Shown piece by piece: positions 46,424 to 57,756 of a DNA stretch of 64,000 nt. Below the pieces are notes generated by a model that ran no database searches, was not told the DNA's origin, and saw only the letters and a list, made by a program, of their open reading frames with translations. The DNA comes from Amyelois transitella. Lineage: Eukaryota > Arthropoda > Insecta > Lepidoptera > Pyralidae. Every line of letters begins with the position of its first letter. The stretch's first letter is position 1. Position numbers and translations under genes: made by a program. The stretch is taken from NCBI RefSeq assembly GCF_032362555.1, contig NC_083515.1, positions 5,987,001 to 6,051,000 of the forward strand, written 5' to 3'.

Positions 46424-49400
46424 TTAAGTAAATCTGACACCTTGGCATTTAGGACAAATGGTTTCAGTTTTATTTGGGTAGCGTTGTCGCCTGTTTTCGA
46501 TTTCTCCATCGATCCACTTCATAAAACGGCTCTTCAGCAGCAATATAGTATCTTGCCGAATCAAACCGTCTTGGAAGAATTCCTTCAGTACTAACATGAT
46601 GCTGTTATCATCAGGATCTGCCTCCCCCATCGGCCTTTTGTGTTTCAGGTAATTGAAAACGAATTTCACTACTTGAGCGATCAAATCCTCGTCAGGGCTA
46701 AGCAGCTTTAGTTTTGCTATATCTTCTGGCAACAATTTGGAAAGGATATTAAATGCCACTGTCATTAAATTTGCGTGAACGTCTTGGCTCAGATTTTCAA
46801 GCAACAAAGCCACGTTTTCAGCTCCTGAAGCGCTCACTCGTACAAGTAAAGTTCCGATGCGTATGATTTCGCCCGGGTGGATACCAACCATGACGCTATC
46901 GTTTTCTTCTTCGTATCTGCCTACTGCAGTCGTCGAAGTGGTAAGGCGGGTTGGTACATTCTTCGTACCGACCGCGGCTGGGCCTAAATTACCGAATAGT
47001 TGGGATCTACCTTCCTTACCCAGGCTCGACAATTCAGAAGGGCTGAATTTGTGCTGCGCATTCAAATTCACTTCGCCGTCCGCGGTCATGGATATCCTCA
47101 ACTTGTGCTGATTCACATCTTTGTTGATCCTGAGCACGTCTGCGAAGTATTGGTCTTTGTTCGCGATGTTCTTGATGCCTTGTATGACTTCTGCATTACC
47201 TTGCACGTTGCCTTGCACTCGCCGGGACTCGGCACTCAGCTTGTCAAATATTTTCCTGAAAATAGTTGTGTTTATATTAATTACAAAATGTTGGCCCTTT
47301 CTAGGTTCTAAACTTGTAAAAAAAATATTGTACACTTTCTGTCAACATACAAAAACATCAGCCCCTGTTTAGACCATAAATACCATAAGCCGGTCAAGTT
47401 TGGCTGCCGGTGAATGTAACTCAAGAACCATTTAATTTACGTTCTAAAGGGCAAAAGCTATACGAATTCCTTAATATGCTGGATTATTTTATTTTATTGA
47501 GATTTCATTAAGTTTGACTCGACGGCAGGTTGTGCTATTTTGCGCCGTCGAATATTGCCGAAGCGGCTTATAATTCAAATAGTACTGCGCCAGAAAATGT
47601 ATTCTACCTGTGTCTGTTGCTCCTAAGCGAAGCCCGGTAATTATTGATGGTGGATGCTTGGGCTTCTTCTATTATATTCTGGGCAGTTCGGTTGGACATC
47701 ACGGCGTTGCAGAAGAACAAAGTAGCGGTTGTGAACTGGAATAGTTCCAACTTGGTCGGCTTCTCACCGTGCTTGCGGTACTGAAAGAGTTGTACAAATT
47801 CCATTTGAGAGAGAACATAAAAATTACAATTTCATAATTCACTTATAGAAATGTTTATTAGCAATACCTTAGAGAAAAAATTTCGTCGCTAAAAAGTTTA
47901 CACTACTGATAACTACGTATTCGTTGTTTTTTAAATTATACTTTCGTAATTATGTTACTGTATTTTCTTAATAAAATAAGCTTTTGCATAAGGGCCATAT
48001 TCACTATAACTACTCCAAATCACCATCCATCGTTAACATAACATACAATCACGTCTACATCCCCTGCGGGACTGAAAGACTGAAAGGCCACACTCAGCTG
48101 TTTGGTTTAATGATAGAATTGAGATACAAATACTTAGGTACATGTTGCTAGGTCATCGCCTGGAAGAAATCCCAAGTATATAAGCCTATCCCTTCGTCAC
48201 CTTTTACAACATCCATGGGAAAGAGATGGAGTGGACCTTTTATTTTTGGTGCCGAGACCCACACACATCCGTCGTTATATGCGGTAATATAATATATTTG
48301 TCGAGAACGGCCGTGCACAAAATCCCCTTGCCGTTGGTCTCGGTTGCATCTTCATCTGCTGGTGCGCCTTTGACCATGATCCTGGATTGGGTGAGTCAGG
48401 TTTTTTACAAGAAGCGACTCCCGTCTGACCTCCGCAACCGCAATAGGATCATTGTTGCAAAAAAATATCAACTGATGTACCTTAACAATAATATGGGCCA
48501 AACTGTTGATGACGCCGACGGCGCCTGTGAAGAGGTTGGCGCGACGAAGAACCTCCACGGATACAGTAAGAACTTGGCCAGTCTGAAACCAAAATCTTTA
48601 TGATAAATAACTATAATAAAAAAATAAATATTAAGCAACAAATGTAAAAAAAAAGAAACTAATTATTCAACTATAAAACTGACCCATGCAAACAAAACTT
48701 TTTAATGTGGCCCTTAGATAATCGAATAGTTCCTAAATATTAAAAAAAAAAATACATATAAAGAAATAAAATTTTCAGGAAAAATTAAACAATCAATCCC
48801 AATCTTTTTAAAATATCACGCTTCTATAATTAAGAGTCTCGAGAAGGACATAGGGTATCTTTCATTCCGGTAAAAACTAAACTAAAGATCGAACCAGGGA
48901 CCTTACCTTAGTGAGATTGGTGCCAGCGGCGGCGGACCTGGACAAGAGGTTGCTTGCGGCGCCCGCGGCCAAACCGACGGATGACGCCGCTATGTTGATC
49001 CAACTGCCTCGAGCCTCAGGATCTTTTATACTGATGGTCTGCAAACATGTCCATTTCATGTTCACACTGTTTGAAAAAATGTTGAAAATTTTGCGTCCGA
49101 GAAAGCATTCATGTTTTTGATAACATTAAAAATAAAAGTAGACTACATACATATGGTCACGTCTATATCCCTTGCGGGGTATACAGAGCCAACAGGCTTG
49201 AAAAGACTGAATGGCCACGTTCCGCTATTTGGCTTAATGATAGAATTGAGATTCAAATAGTGATAGGTTGCTCGCCCATCGCCTAAAAAAGAATCCCAAG
49301 TTCTTAAGCCTATCCCTTAGTCGCCTTTCACTTATATTTAAATGTTATAGGTATAATGCTGTCGTATAATGATAAATGACTTTGAATTTTAAATTTCGTA

Positions 49401-50437
49401 ACTGATTTGCAGGCAAACTCATGCCTTGAGTTCATTCAAATGTCGATAACTTTTTTTTAATGAACCGATTTTCATGAAACAAACTTTAAATGTTCTTCTG
49501 AGTTAAAACAAAGCAATTGGTGAAAGTTTGAAGTAAATCGGTTCAGTACTTTCGGACATAATCGTGATCATACATACAGACAGACAGAAAGACAAGAAAT
49601 TAAAAAAAAAAATTTTTGCTTTCTGTTATTCATTCTAAGTGTCCCTCTATCCATTTCAGTCAAAAATACTAAATGTACAGACAAAATATTTTTACTATTT
49701 TATTAAATGTATAGATAAATAAATATATACGGGACAATGTAGATGGCGCTACATTCCTCGCTTTTTGTAGGTGGCGTTTAATTCGTTGCTTTTTGTAGGT
49801 GGCGTTTAATTCGTTGCTTTTCTGTTAGATGGCGCTAAATTCACACGGGAGAAACTTGTTATGTATACTGGATCAGGAATTAAAAGGCTGTCTTTGTCCA
49901 GCAGTGGCAACGGCATTAAATAGACAAATTAAAAAATGTAGAAACTCACTTTTGCATGTACGTATATAATATCCTAATTAATTGAAATACCTGTTCATGA
50001 GCGCTCCTATCTTTGAGATGGTACGAAGACCTGACGAGGCCGTAGATTCCCGTGGTGATAGTCGCCACCGCTGCCCCGGCCAAGACTGCAGGTCCTACGG
50101 GAGTGACGGCCGCCACTCCTAGTACTCCTAACGCGCCCAGGGAAGCCACCGTGCTGACGGTATCCGCTGAACTGAGCACTCGCGCGGTAACACCCAGTGA
50201 GGGGGACGGAACCACTGATAGTTTCACTGCAAACGCTTCATCCCCCTGAAATAGTGTGTATGTCCTTATAGTTCTAAACAAACATATATAACTACAATAA
50301 TCGCGGTCTCCAAAACGGCCCTAACGATTTCTTTGAAAGGTACATAGGAGGGTAAAAATCGATATAGCAGGATCTCATGTTTCGGAAAATTCTTTTTTTC
50401 TATATTTTCACTCATAATTATTTTCCCGTATAAGTTT

Positions 50438-50513
<76 letters not shown>

Positions 50514-53500
50514 CTCCTTTCAATGGTTATTGTCACATTCGCCGAGTACAGCTCTGTCACCCAGGTACTTTTCATAAAAGTGGATAATGTATCAGACTCG
50601 CGTTGTTATTGTCACTTTATTGGATAAAACAAATTATAAAGGGGTGTATACATGTGCATTTGAAAACTTGAATTCTTTAAATGCTACATATCAATGAATC
50701 TTTTCTGTTAGATTAAGTGTAGGTGTCAAAAATTAAAACAAAATCCAAGCTAGGTTAGGTTCCCTTGCTTATAGAGGTCTACATATCCTATAGGTCTGTG
50801 GTATGAGTATATGAGTATAGTCTATGGTATCTCAGGAATAATTGTTGGAGGCTATTATGTCTTGATGAGAATATTTTTACTCACCTCCACAATAGTTCCA
50901 TTGTATTCTCCATTTTCTGGTACAATAAGGACACACTTTGGCAATGTATTATTTTTTAAATAAGAATCCCAGTCTTGATACACTCTTGCATTTTCATCAA
51001 TATAAACTCTGCATGACTTGGCTAAAAAAGATAAAGGTTTTGGTTTTCATGTACATGAAAACCAAGATTACTTACTTAGTCTATGGCCTTAATATTATAT
51101 CTGTATGCAATTGTTACTTTGTTTAACTTAAAAACTAACTACTTAATATAAAAAAATTGTTAAATAATATATCTATGTAATAGGTGATCAGTCTTTATAT
51201 ATTGGTATTGTCAGTAAACTTTTATGGTGAACGAAGTCGCAGGTAACAGCCAGTAAAATAATGATGAAATAGGTTTTATCCAGGTAGGTAGGTATTCAAA
51301 TCAAACGCGTCATGGTAATTGCCACTGAAGTATAAGTATGTTGATAACACTAGATTTATAGTGCTCTTATCTTAGAGTACCGACCTTAATTAGTATTAAC
51401 ATATTGTCCCTGGTTCGAATTTTTTATATGGACTTTTTCATTAGCAAAGAAAACAATAATTAGGTGCATGTGTCCAGACTATATGTTAAGAATTTTAGTG
51501 AGCGCTTTAACCAACCCAATATAGGAATTTTAGATGCACTAATTGTTTATGCTTTTTGTTTCTTTCTGTCGCCTCTTCTACAAAATAAGATGGGAGTTGT
51601 CCTACCATAGAAATATGAATAAAACGAGAAGGCAGCAATGCTATATTGTCATTTTAAATAAAGAAATATATTGTCATGTTTTAACTTATGGCGATTATTA
51701 AATCATTCAAATTCAAATAAGATATAAATGTTATGGTGACTGATTGTGTTGATTAGTTGCCAGTACTTACCATTATTTAGGCTTATATTACTTTGAAATC
51801 TATGGATTTTCTATTTATTTGTACAATGCCGGAAAATATCGCGTCTTAAGTTATAATTAGGCTAACAAAATACTGCAGTTTATAGATAATTAAGCTTACT
51901 TTTTATATTTAATCTTCACTATATATTATAAAGTCCCTCTATTTGCTCTATTTGTATGTATATGCTTATCTCAGAAAGTTATGGATGGATTTTGTTCCTG
52001 TTTGAAATGCAGGAAAGAGGGTTTTATGAGGAACCCGTGTGAAGCCGAGGCGGGTCGCTAATAATTAAAAAACATAACATTTACTTACCACCAACAGTAG
52101 TAGGGATGCATTTCCTCACCCTGAAAACAGGAGTACACCAAATATCAATGTCGTTGCGTTGGTGCAGATCTATCCAATAGTTTGCTGGCTGGATGTTGTA
52201 GAATTTGAGTGGTTTTGGTTTAGCACATACTGTGAGGAGTACTGTCATCATTATGTCCTCATCATTCTGTGAAAATTTGCCTGAAAATCGGAAACATCAT
52301 ATAATTAAGTCAAATATCATGTAATCAAGAGCTTGCCATTCTAGTCTGATCATATGCTTTTCAAAACTGATGGCTTTGACTCCCTCTTATGGAAACTAAA
52401 TAATAATATGTATGTATGTTTATTCAAAGGTTCTTAAATGACAACAATCATGGTGGTCATAATAAAATCAACAAATTGCCCTAGATGTTCACCAGGAGGG
52501 AGAGGGACTCCTGGTACCTAATGTGCCAGCTTACCCACTAAAACCCTTCCAGTGCAACCTTTTCGCCATTTTGAGGGCAGCATGGGCAAGGCATTGCGCC
52601 AGGATATGCTCTGGCTACCTGACGCGTTTGTGCCCAGAATCTTGCTGTCTGGTCTCCAAAGAGGTAAATAAAAGGAGAAGTTACTACAAAACAAGCCAGG
52701 ATGATGATGATAAAGTTGTAATTGTAAAGGTGTAGAGGACCTATAGTATACTGTTAGAACAAACAACTTAAGGGAACTCCAAGAAATTAGCTTACTCTTG
52801 GAGCACTATCAATCTCAAAACTCACTTTTTGCCAATCTGTATCATACAAATGTGGAACTCTCTATGCAAGACAGTGATAAGTGCTGCAAGGGAAGACGCT
52901 TTCAAAATTTGACTTGAAAAATATTTAAACACAATAGTGGAGACACACATCAGCTTAAAACTGCTAATACTATAAATAAATATATATGGGACTACACACA
53001 TTGAAACTACACAGATTGAGTTAGCATTAAAAAATCGAAACTGGTTTTATTAGAGACCAACTCAAAGATAGTTTATAATAAAAATATTTTGTAATAAATA
53101 CTTATATAGATAAACATCCAAGACTTGGCTAGGATTCGATCTAGAACCTCCAGTGACACAGACAAGGGCACTACACTGCGCCATAGAGGCCTTTAAAAAA
53201 ATAATAATATTAACACTTACTTTGTTCACACAACTTTTTATATACTTTCAAGACTGCTTCTTGTTGTCTTGTTGTGTAGCCTTCCAAATGAGCACTCTGA
53301 CCTGCTTTGACCATTGTCAGTTCTCCTTCTATACTAGGACCCCCAAATAGTGCAAAGGCTACATTTTGTAACAATAAGTTCCTCTCTGATTTTTCATATC
53401 TGTAAAAAGGTGTTACAAAAAATTCTCCAACATTTCTTATATCTTGCTAAAACAGGATTATACTTATATGTTGCTCAGGTGAAACAATAGATTTATTCTT

Positions 53501-54394
53501 ATAGCTATTTCTAGTACCGTGTGGTTCCCGGCACAATAAAAAGAATAGCACCACTCGGATGTCGTAAAAGGCGACTAAGGGATAGGCTCACAAACTTGGG
53601 ATTCTTTTTTAGGCGATGGGTTACCAACCTGTCGCTATTTGAATCTCAATTATATCATTAAGCCAAATAGCTGAATGTGGGCATTCAGTCTTTTCTAGAC
53701 TGTTGGCTCTGTCTACCCCGCAAGGGATAAATACAGACTTGACCATATGTATATATGTATTTTAAATGCTCTGTAGATTTAACAGCCTGATTAAATGATG
53801 GTTGTCTCCCTCCTCCTCAAGAAGAGGACAGTTTGGGAGTCTGGTGTTATTTTTTATCAGGGAAAGTCAAATTGTAAATTTCTCAGTATTTCTTCATTAA
53901 TTACCAGAGGTCACATGTCATAACAAAACTTTCACAGAAAAAAAGGAGTTCACCTGAGATACCTTTTTTAGATAATGGGCTAGTGACCTGTCGCCCATTT
54001 GAATCTCAATATAGTTGAACCATACAGCTGTATGTAACCTTTAGTAATTTGAGACTGTTGGCTCTCGTCTACTCCATAAGAGATGGAGACCTGACTATAT
54101 GTATGTTTATAAATAGATGTGTATTTAAGATATCACTATCCACCAACCAGTAGCATCCTTGAGAGGAGGTTCCATATACCACAATAAACAGTTATTTTTA
54201 ATCATTGTATAACTATTGTAACATTTTGTATTTTATACTTACTTCACCCAGTCACAATCTGACAGGTTTTCATAATATTCTTGTTGTATTTCTACTGGAG
54301 ATAAACAAGGCAAATTTTCATTGGCATTTTCATTTGTTAATAAGGTTGTTTGCGGAGATGGTAGTGTCCCATTACAATTATGATTAGTTGCCAT
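46424..54394 (-). CDS. DUF4781-like insect protein, nine coding exons
   Basis: Exons (complement): 54243-54394, 53221-53399, 52089-52280, 50885-51021, 49991-50245, 48907-49038, 48481-48582, 47608-47780 and 46424-47255. All phases join, giving 717 aa. It begins MATNHNCNGTLPSPQTT. Recognisable blocks are VAFALFGGPSIEGEL, VYQDWDSYLKNNTLPKC, a Gly/Ala/Val-rich hydrophobic hairpin (ASLGALGVLGVAAVTPVG and VLAGAAVATITTGIYG), RSSYHLKDRSAHEQ, a second Gly/Ala-rich stretch, and FSPSELSSLGKEGRSQLFGN near the C-terminus, followed by a Cys pair (CPKC). The WDxYLxNNTLPKC and hairpin blocks are why I place it with DUF4781, from memory of the family. The two hydrophobic stretches suggest membrane contact. 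Function unknown. The introns carry SINEs, an RTE-like repeat and a (TA)n run. Confidence 0.85.
48041..48264 (-). mobile_element. TGCCGTGTGG-type repeat in an intron of the DUF4781-like gene
   Basis: ATCACGTCTACATCCCCTGC to TTTTGGTGCCGAGACCCACA. Diverged at the 5' end. Confidence 0.75.
49144..49330 (-). mobile_element. TGCCGTGTGG-type repeat, 5'-truncated
   Basis: ACATATGGTCACGTCTATAT to AGCCTATCCCTTAGTCGCCT. It stops before the 5' third. Confidence 0.8.
49400..49720 (-). mobile_element. inverted copy of the 34985-35335 repeat
   Basis: CATGCCTTGAGTTCATTCAA, GAACCGATTTTCATGAAAC, GAGTTAAAACAAAGCAATTG and AAGTGTCCCTCTATCCATTT are complements of blocks in the 34985 copy, in reverse order. Confidence 0.75.
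49739..49842. repeat. 28-bp tandem repeat, about 3.7 copies
   Basis: Units start at 49739, 49767, 49795 and about 49823. The type unit contains GTAGGTGGCGTTTAATTCGT. The outer units carry GATGGCGCTA. It lies in an intron of the DUF4781-like gene. Confidence 0.85.
50443..50511. repeat. (TA)n microsatellite, about 34 units
   Basis: An uninterrupted TA run of 69 bases in the intron upstream of exon 5 of the DUF4781-like gene. Confidence 0.98.
52028..52065 (+). repeat. GC-rich CGAAGCCGGGGCGGG-type terminal motif
   Basis: ACCCGTGTGAAGCCGAGGCG then GGTCGCTAAT. It is preceded by GCTTATCTCAGAAAGTTATG, the usual upstream block of this repeat. Confidence 0.5.
52390..52740. other. intron segment with a possible unassigned repeat
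   Basis: GGAGGGAGAGGGACTCCTGG to AGAAGTTACTACAAAACAAG is more GC-rich than its surroundings and open in both strands for about 70-80 codons. It looks like an inserted repeat, but no family could be named. Confidence 0.3.
52976..53192 (-). mobile_element. tRNA-derived SINE, second copy
   Basis: It shares ACACAGATTGAGTTAGCATT, AATAAATACTTATATAGATA and AAACATCCAAGACTTGGC with the 42261 copy. The tRNA-like head lies near 53140-53190 (CACTGCGCCA). Confidence 0.75.
53514..53760 (+). mobile_element. TGCCGTGTGG-type repeat in an intron
   Basis: TACCGTGTGGTTCCCGGCAC to CTTGACCATATGTATATATG. The ACTCC-ATGG block is partly deleted. Confidence 0.85.
53957..54103 (+). mobile_element. diverged TGCCGTGTGG-type repeat fragment
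   Basis: GATAATGGGCTAGTGACCTG to TGACTATATGTATG. Confidence 0.65.
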
Positions 54395-55697
54395 TATCTG
54401 TAATTGAGAAATTCTGTGTTAAGTGTTTTATGTAAACCATCAATTAGTATATGATTTGTATTAATTGTTACTAATATAATTGTAACAGTACATTATCTAA
54501 GTAATTAGCTTATGGGTCCAATCTTTAGAAGTTCTCTTGAACCTTTGCATTCACTCTAGTTGGTATTCATATGCATTATCAATTTTGAACAGGATAATTA
54601 TCAAAACAGTACTTAATAGGTATTAATTTTACATCAAGTTTCAAGCATATTCTGAAGATGTTAACTGTGTGATATATAAAAGAGGTGGTGTCCAGTTAGA
54701 AACTGATAGTTGAGTGAATGATTATTCAATACAATCAATTCTGTTATGAAAAACAAAAAAAAAATTAAAGCCCTTTCATTAAGTAGATTTATACCTACAC
54801 TCAATATTTGGCAGTGTGTAATGTCCATTTCCACTGGCAAATTTACATTACAGCACACCAGTTGTAGTTACCTACCTATTTGGTCATTGTCTTTTTATTA
54901 ACATACATACAATCTGAGAAACAAAATAGCAATAGTTGTAGGTAAGCTCTGTAAGCCTAAAGCATAATAGCTGAAGGTCTTACTGAACTTGTTTGTGGCA
55001 GTATCATAGAGTCAAAATTATAACATGATGAAATTAAAATAACATAATTTGCAATTAATGTTTCGCAATATTTAATTACCAAAGCATCAACTCAAAGTCT
55101 ATGCCTACATAATTGTGCACTACATTAATAAGGCTGACCAATATCAGATTAAACTGTATCATGCTTGTTTGAGGTTCATTTGTACCTACATACAACTGAA
55201 AACTTTATGAAAAGTTGCGTCTTCAGTGATTTCCTGAAATAAAAACTTACATGATACCTACGTGGTGCACCGCGGCGAAGTTTCGTATTTATTAGTATTG
55301 TTACAAGTATTGATCATACAATGAAAGCTTTTTTAGTAACAAAAAAAAAATGAACACAGATTGCGTTTGGGAATAAATACGTAATGGAAAATTAGACCAA
55401 TGTTTAGAAAACGTAAACTGCAGCAACAGAAAAAGACTAGACTTCACAACAAACTATTTTGTATGATGACAGTGACAGTTACATAACAATACAAAACAGA
55501 TGTTCCCATTTGGATAAGGCAAGGTTAGGTTTATTATAGACTTGGTTGAATAGGCTATTTGACTGTAATAAAAATATACATTTCTTTTATGTCATCAGTC
55601 TTAATATTATTTTTTTGGAGCGATTTGTAATAACGCGAGATAAAAATATTGCATTATTTTAACAAAATCCGTCTCAGAAAATTAGGCTTTTTTATGC
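54395..55697. other. region upstream of the DUF4781-like gene
   Basis: No coding sequence seen. CAATTACAG just before the ATG at 54394 could be an acceptor, so a 5' untranslated exon may lie here. The promoter has not been located. Confidence 0.4.
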
Positions 55698-55701
55698 AGC
55701 T

Positions 55702-55750
55702 GTCACGTGACTAAAAACGAACGTGATTGGCTATTTCTATTATGACGTCA
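55702..55750. promoter_or_regulatory. E-box, CCAAT and CRE motif cluster
   Basis: Within 49 bases: GTCACGTGAC (palindromic E-box, 55702-55711), GATTGGCTA (inverted CCAAT) and TGACGTCA (perfect CRE, 55743-55750). This density suggests a promoter or enhancer. It lies 1.3 kb upstream of the DUF4781-like start and near the THAP remnant. Function is inferred from motifs only. Confidence 0.45.
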
Positions 55751-55898
55751 ATTATCCATAAACAGACTGTGGATCGTACTGTTCCTTAGTGTTCGCTATT
55801 ATTTTTCAAGATTTTATAAGTGTTTGATCGCTCAGGATTACTCAGATGACATAGGTATTTAATAATGGAAACCAATTTCGCGAAAGCTGACAGTCGAA

Positions 55899-55945
55899 AC
55901 CTACCAAAAGACTTTTGGTAGGTCCACTTTTGGCAAAAGTGGACC
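55899..55945. repeat. two overlapping perfect 25-bp palindromes
   Basis: 55899-55923 is ACCTACCAAAAG, a centre A, and its exact complement. 55921-55945 is GGTCCACTTTTG, a centre G, and its exact complement. The two share GGT at 55921-55923. Each could form a tight hairpin or a cruciform. They sit about 65 bases beyond the THAP-like remnant on the minus strand. Confidence 0.95.
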
Positions 55946-55989
55946 CAATAATGGTTGGCGTTCTTCAAAGACAATTCAGATTTCTATGC

Positions 55990-56163
55990 TGCCGAACTGA
56001 AGAATGTGAAAACATCAATGTAAGTAGATCTTGGTAACCTCTGATCTTCATGATCTGAAACCACTTCTTGCGAATATTCAAATCCATCGGCATAGAAAAA
56101 AACGATTTCGTAGGAGATTTTATTGTTGCATTTAGGCACTGCACAACATTTATAGGAACTCAT
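55990..56163 (-). pseudogene. THAP zinc-finger domain remnant with a frameshift
   Basis: From the ATG at 56163 the frame reads MSSYKCCAVPKCNN, the start of a THAP C2CH zinc finger (C-x-x-P-x-C). After that the similarity continues in the next frame: SPTKSFFSMP, then RKKWFQIMK, the conserved FF-x-x-P and R-x-x-W part of the domain. One frameshift near 56121-56126 therefore breaks it. The later Cys-x-x-His of the domain is not found. It may be a dead host gene, a P-element-derived fragment or an assembly error. Upstream on the minus strand, GCAATATGGCGGCCATGG (about 56282-56300) is YY1-like promoter sequence. Confidence 0.5.
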
Positions 56164-56279
56164 TTTAATAATTTTCACACATATGACGTGGCACAAGTTA
56201 AATAAAACAAGAGAAAATCAAAACTTTTCGAAACACCAACAAGCTTTGTATGATATTTACACGAAATTTACGTCACTGC

Positions 56280-56330
56280 ATGCCATGGCCGCCATATTGC
56301 TAAAAGTCGCGTTTTGGCGGCATATTTGAA
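56280..56330. promoter_or_regulatory. GC-rich YY1-like motif cluster
   Basis: GCCATGGCCGCCATATTGC and TTTTGGCGGCATATTTG are two facing GGCGGCATAT/ATGGCGGC-type motifs, within an otherwise AT-rich stretch. It is probably the ancestral promoter of the THAP-like gene. Confidence 0.35.
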
Positions 56331-56579
56331 TATTGCATTTTCTTTTTCGATTTTTTAATAAAATAGCTGTAATAAAGGCAGAAAAGTATTTTTGTAGGGC
56401 TCCCTATAAACAAATAAATAGCCTAAGATAGTTTTTAGAACTTTGTCAAATAGCCTATTGAAGTACAAAAGAGATTGTCCTTTTTTAAAAAATATTAATT
56501 TTAATAATTGGGTTTTTTAATATGTCTTACTTTTTGAAAGGAACTTCATTTTGTATCGGAGTTTTAAAAAATTTTTAAT

Positions 56580-56778
56580 AGTCTTGAATAGACTGATAGG
56601 CAACGTTTAGCTGTTTGGCATAATGGTATAACCGAGTTTCAAATAGTGACAGGTTGCTAGCCCATCGCCTAAATAAAGGAAGAATCTCAAGTTTATAAGC
56701 CTATCTTTTAGTCACATTTTACCACATCCATGGGAACGAGTTCTTTTTTTTTATTGGTGCCGGGAACCACACGGCACG
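56580..56778 (-). mobile_element. TGCCGTGTGG-type repeat lacking the tail
   Basis: AGTCTTGAATAGACTGATAG to GGTGCCGGGAACCACACGGC. Confidence 0.8.
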
Positions 56779-57119
56779 GCACACTTATAACACATATCTT
56801 TTGTGCACCGGGAGATAAACTAAGAATATTATCGATTATATCATCATTATTCTCTGTTGGCAAATCGGCGAATGCCATTCGGTCTTTTTTCACCACTTTT
56901 CAACTCCTGTTAGTACTTTCATAATGGACTCGATAAGTACCTACCTGCGGAATTTAAGTCAAGTATCGATTTCTAAGGTTTGATTGAGTTCTGAACCACG
57001 CCTGTAAAATGCCGTGTTGCGAATTATCACATACTAGTAAGCTACACATAGAAGATAACCTACTCATGTATAGGTAGGTAATGGAACGTATTATGGTAGG
57101 TACCTAAAGGAGGTGAACA

Positions 57120-57310
57120 TACCCAACAAATCGGTAAAGTAATTTTGTAGAAATGTGGAAGTTGAAGGTTTTAGAAATATAGACCAAAAAAGAGATGGAC
57201 GGACAGGATGAATGACATGACAAGGCATGAGAAGGGAGTGACCAGTGAGATGACAAATGAAAGAAGTATTTGGAAAAAACTAACATACTGTGCCGACCCC
57301 ACGTAAAAAG
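57120..57310 (+). mobile_element. LINE fragment, C-terminal end of reverse-transcriptase ORF
   Basis: An open frame reads KKRWTDRMNDM, then TNERSIWKKLTYCADPT and a stop. The RW-x-D and W-x-x-L-x-x-x-x-A-D spacing is typical of the last residues of lepidopteran RTE/Jockey-like LINE ORFs. It is 5'-truncated and diverged. Confidence 0.55.
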
Positions 57311-57454
57311 TAGGAAAAGGTAACGACAAAGAAAGAATTTTACACCCAATTAGATATTTCCGTCTGGTGGATAAAACATAGAAAACTGATTAATAATTAC
57401 AAATTTTCTTAATTTACCTGAAAAACTTAGCAGATTTGCACAAAACACTAAATA

Positions 57455-57600
57455 TTACAGTTGTTACGCACGCGCTGTCTGTTCTTTGTCCCGAGGCCCG
57501 TGAAGTGAATGAAGGTAGCTAAGATGGCGTCAGTGGTGTGGGGTGTGGCAGCGTGGTGGCGTGTTCTTCCCCGATATTGCCCGTTCAGTGTTGCCATTGC
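57455..57600. promoter_or_regulatory. GC-rich island, candidate promoter or first exon
   Basis: About 150 bases much richer in GC and CpG than the flanks, with TTACGCACGCGC and AAGATGGCG (YY1-like). A 37-codon frame, 57524-57637 (+), starts in AAGATGG and reads MASVVWGVAAWWRVLPRYC. The minus strand is also open. No linked downstream exon could be established. Confidence 0.35.
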
Positions 57601-57693
57601 CACAGTTCTAAAAAGCTTTATAAAAATAAAAAAATAATAAAAAAAAACTTTATAAATAAGTACTGCGTAACTCAAAAAGACTAATACACTGAC

Positions 57694-57756
57694 GTGATTA
57701 ATCACGTAACATATTTATCCGGTATATAAGGTATTATATACCGGGTAAATATGTTA
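57694..57756. repeat. palindrome followed by imperfect inverted repeat
   Basis: GTGATTAATCAC (57694-57705) is a perfect 12-bp palindrome. Arms of 22 bases at 57707-57728 and 57735-57756 (TAACATATTTATCCGG type) match at 21 positions around a 6-base loop. A small foldback element or MITE is possible. Confidence 0.8.

Noticed and set aside
48226-48603. 125-codon plus-strand frame with repeat and exon overlap
   Set aside because: Part is a TGCCGTGTGG-type repeat and part is the complement of a DUF4781-like exon with good splice sites.
50266-50523. minus-strand frame with a run of alternating Tyr and Ile
   Set aside because: It is the translated (TA)n microsatellite, not a gene.
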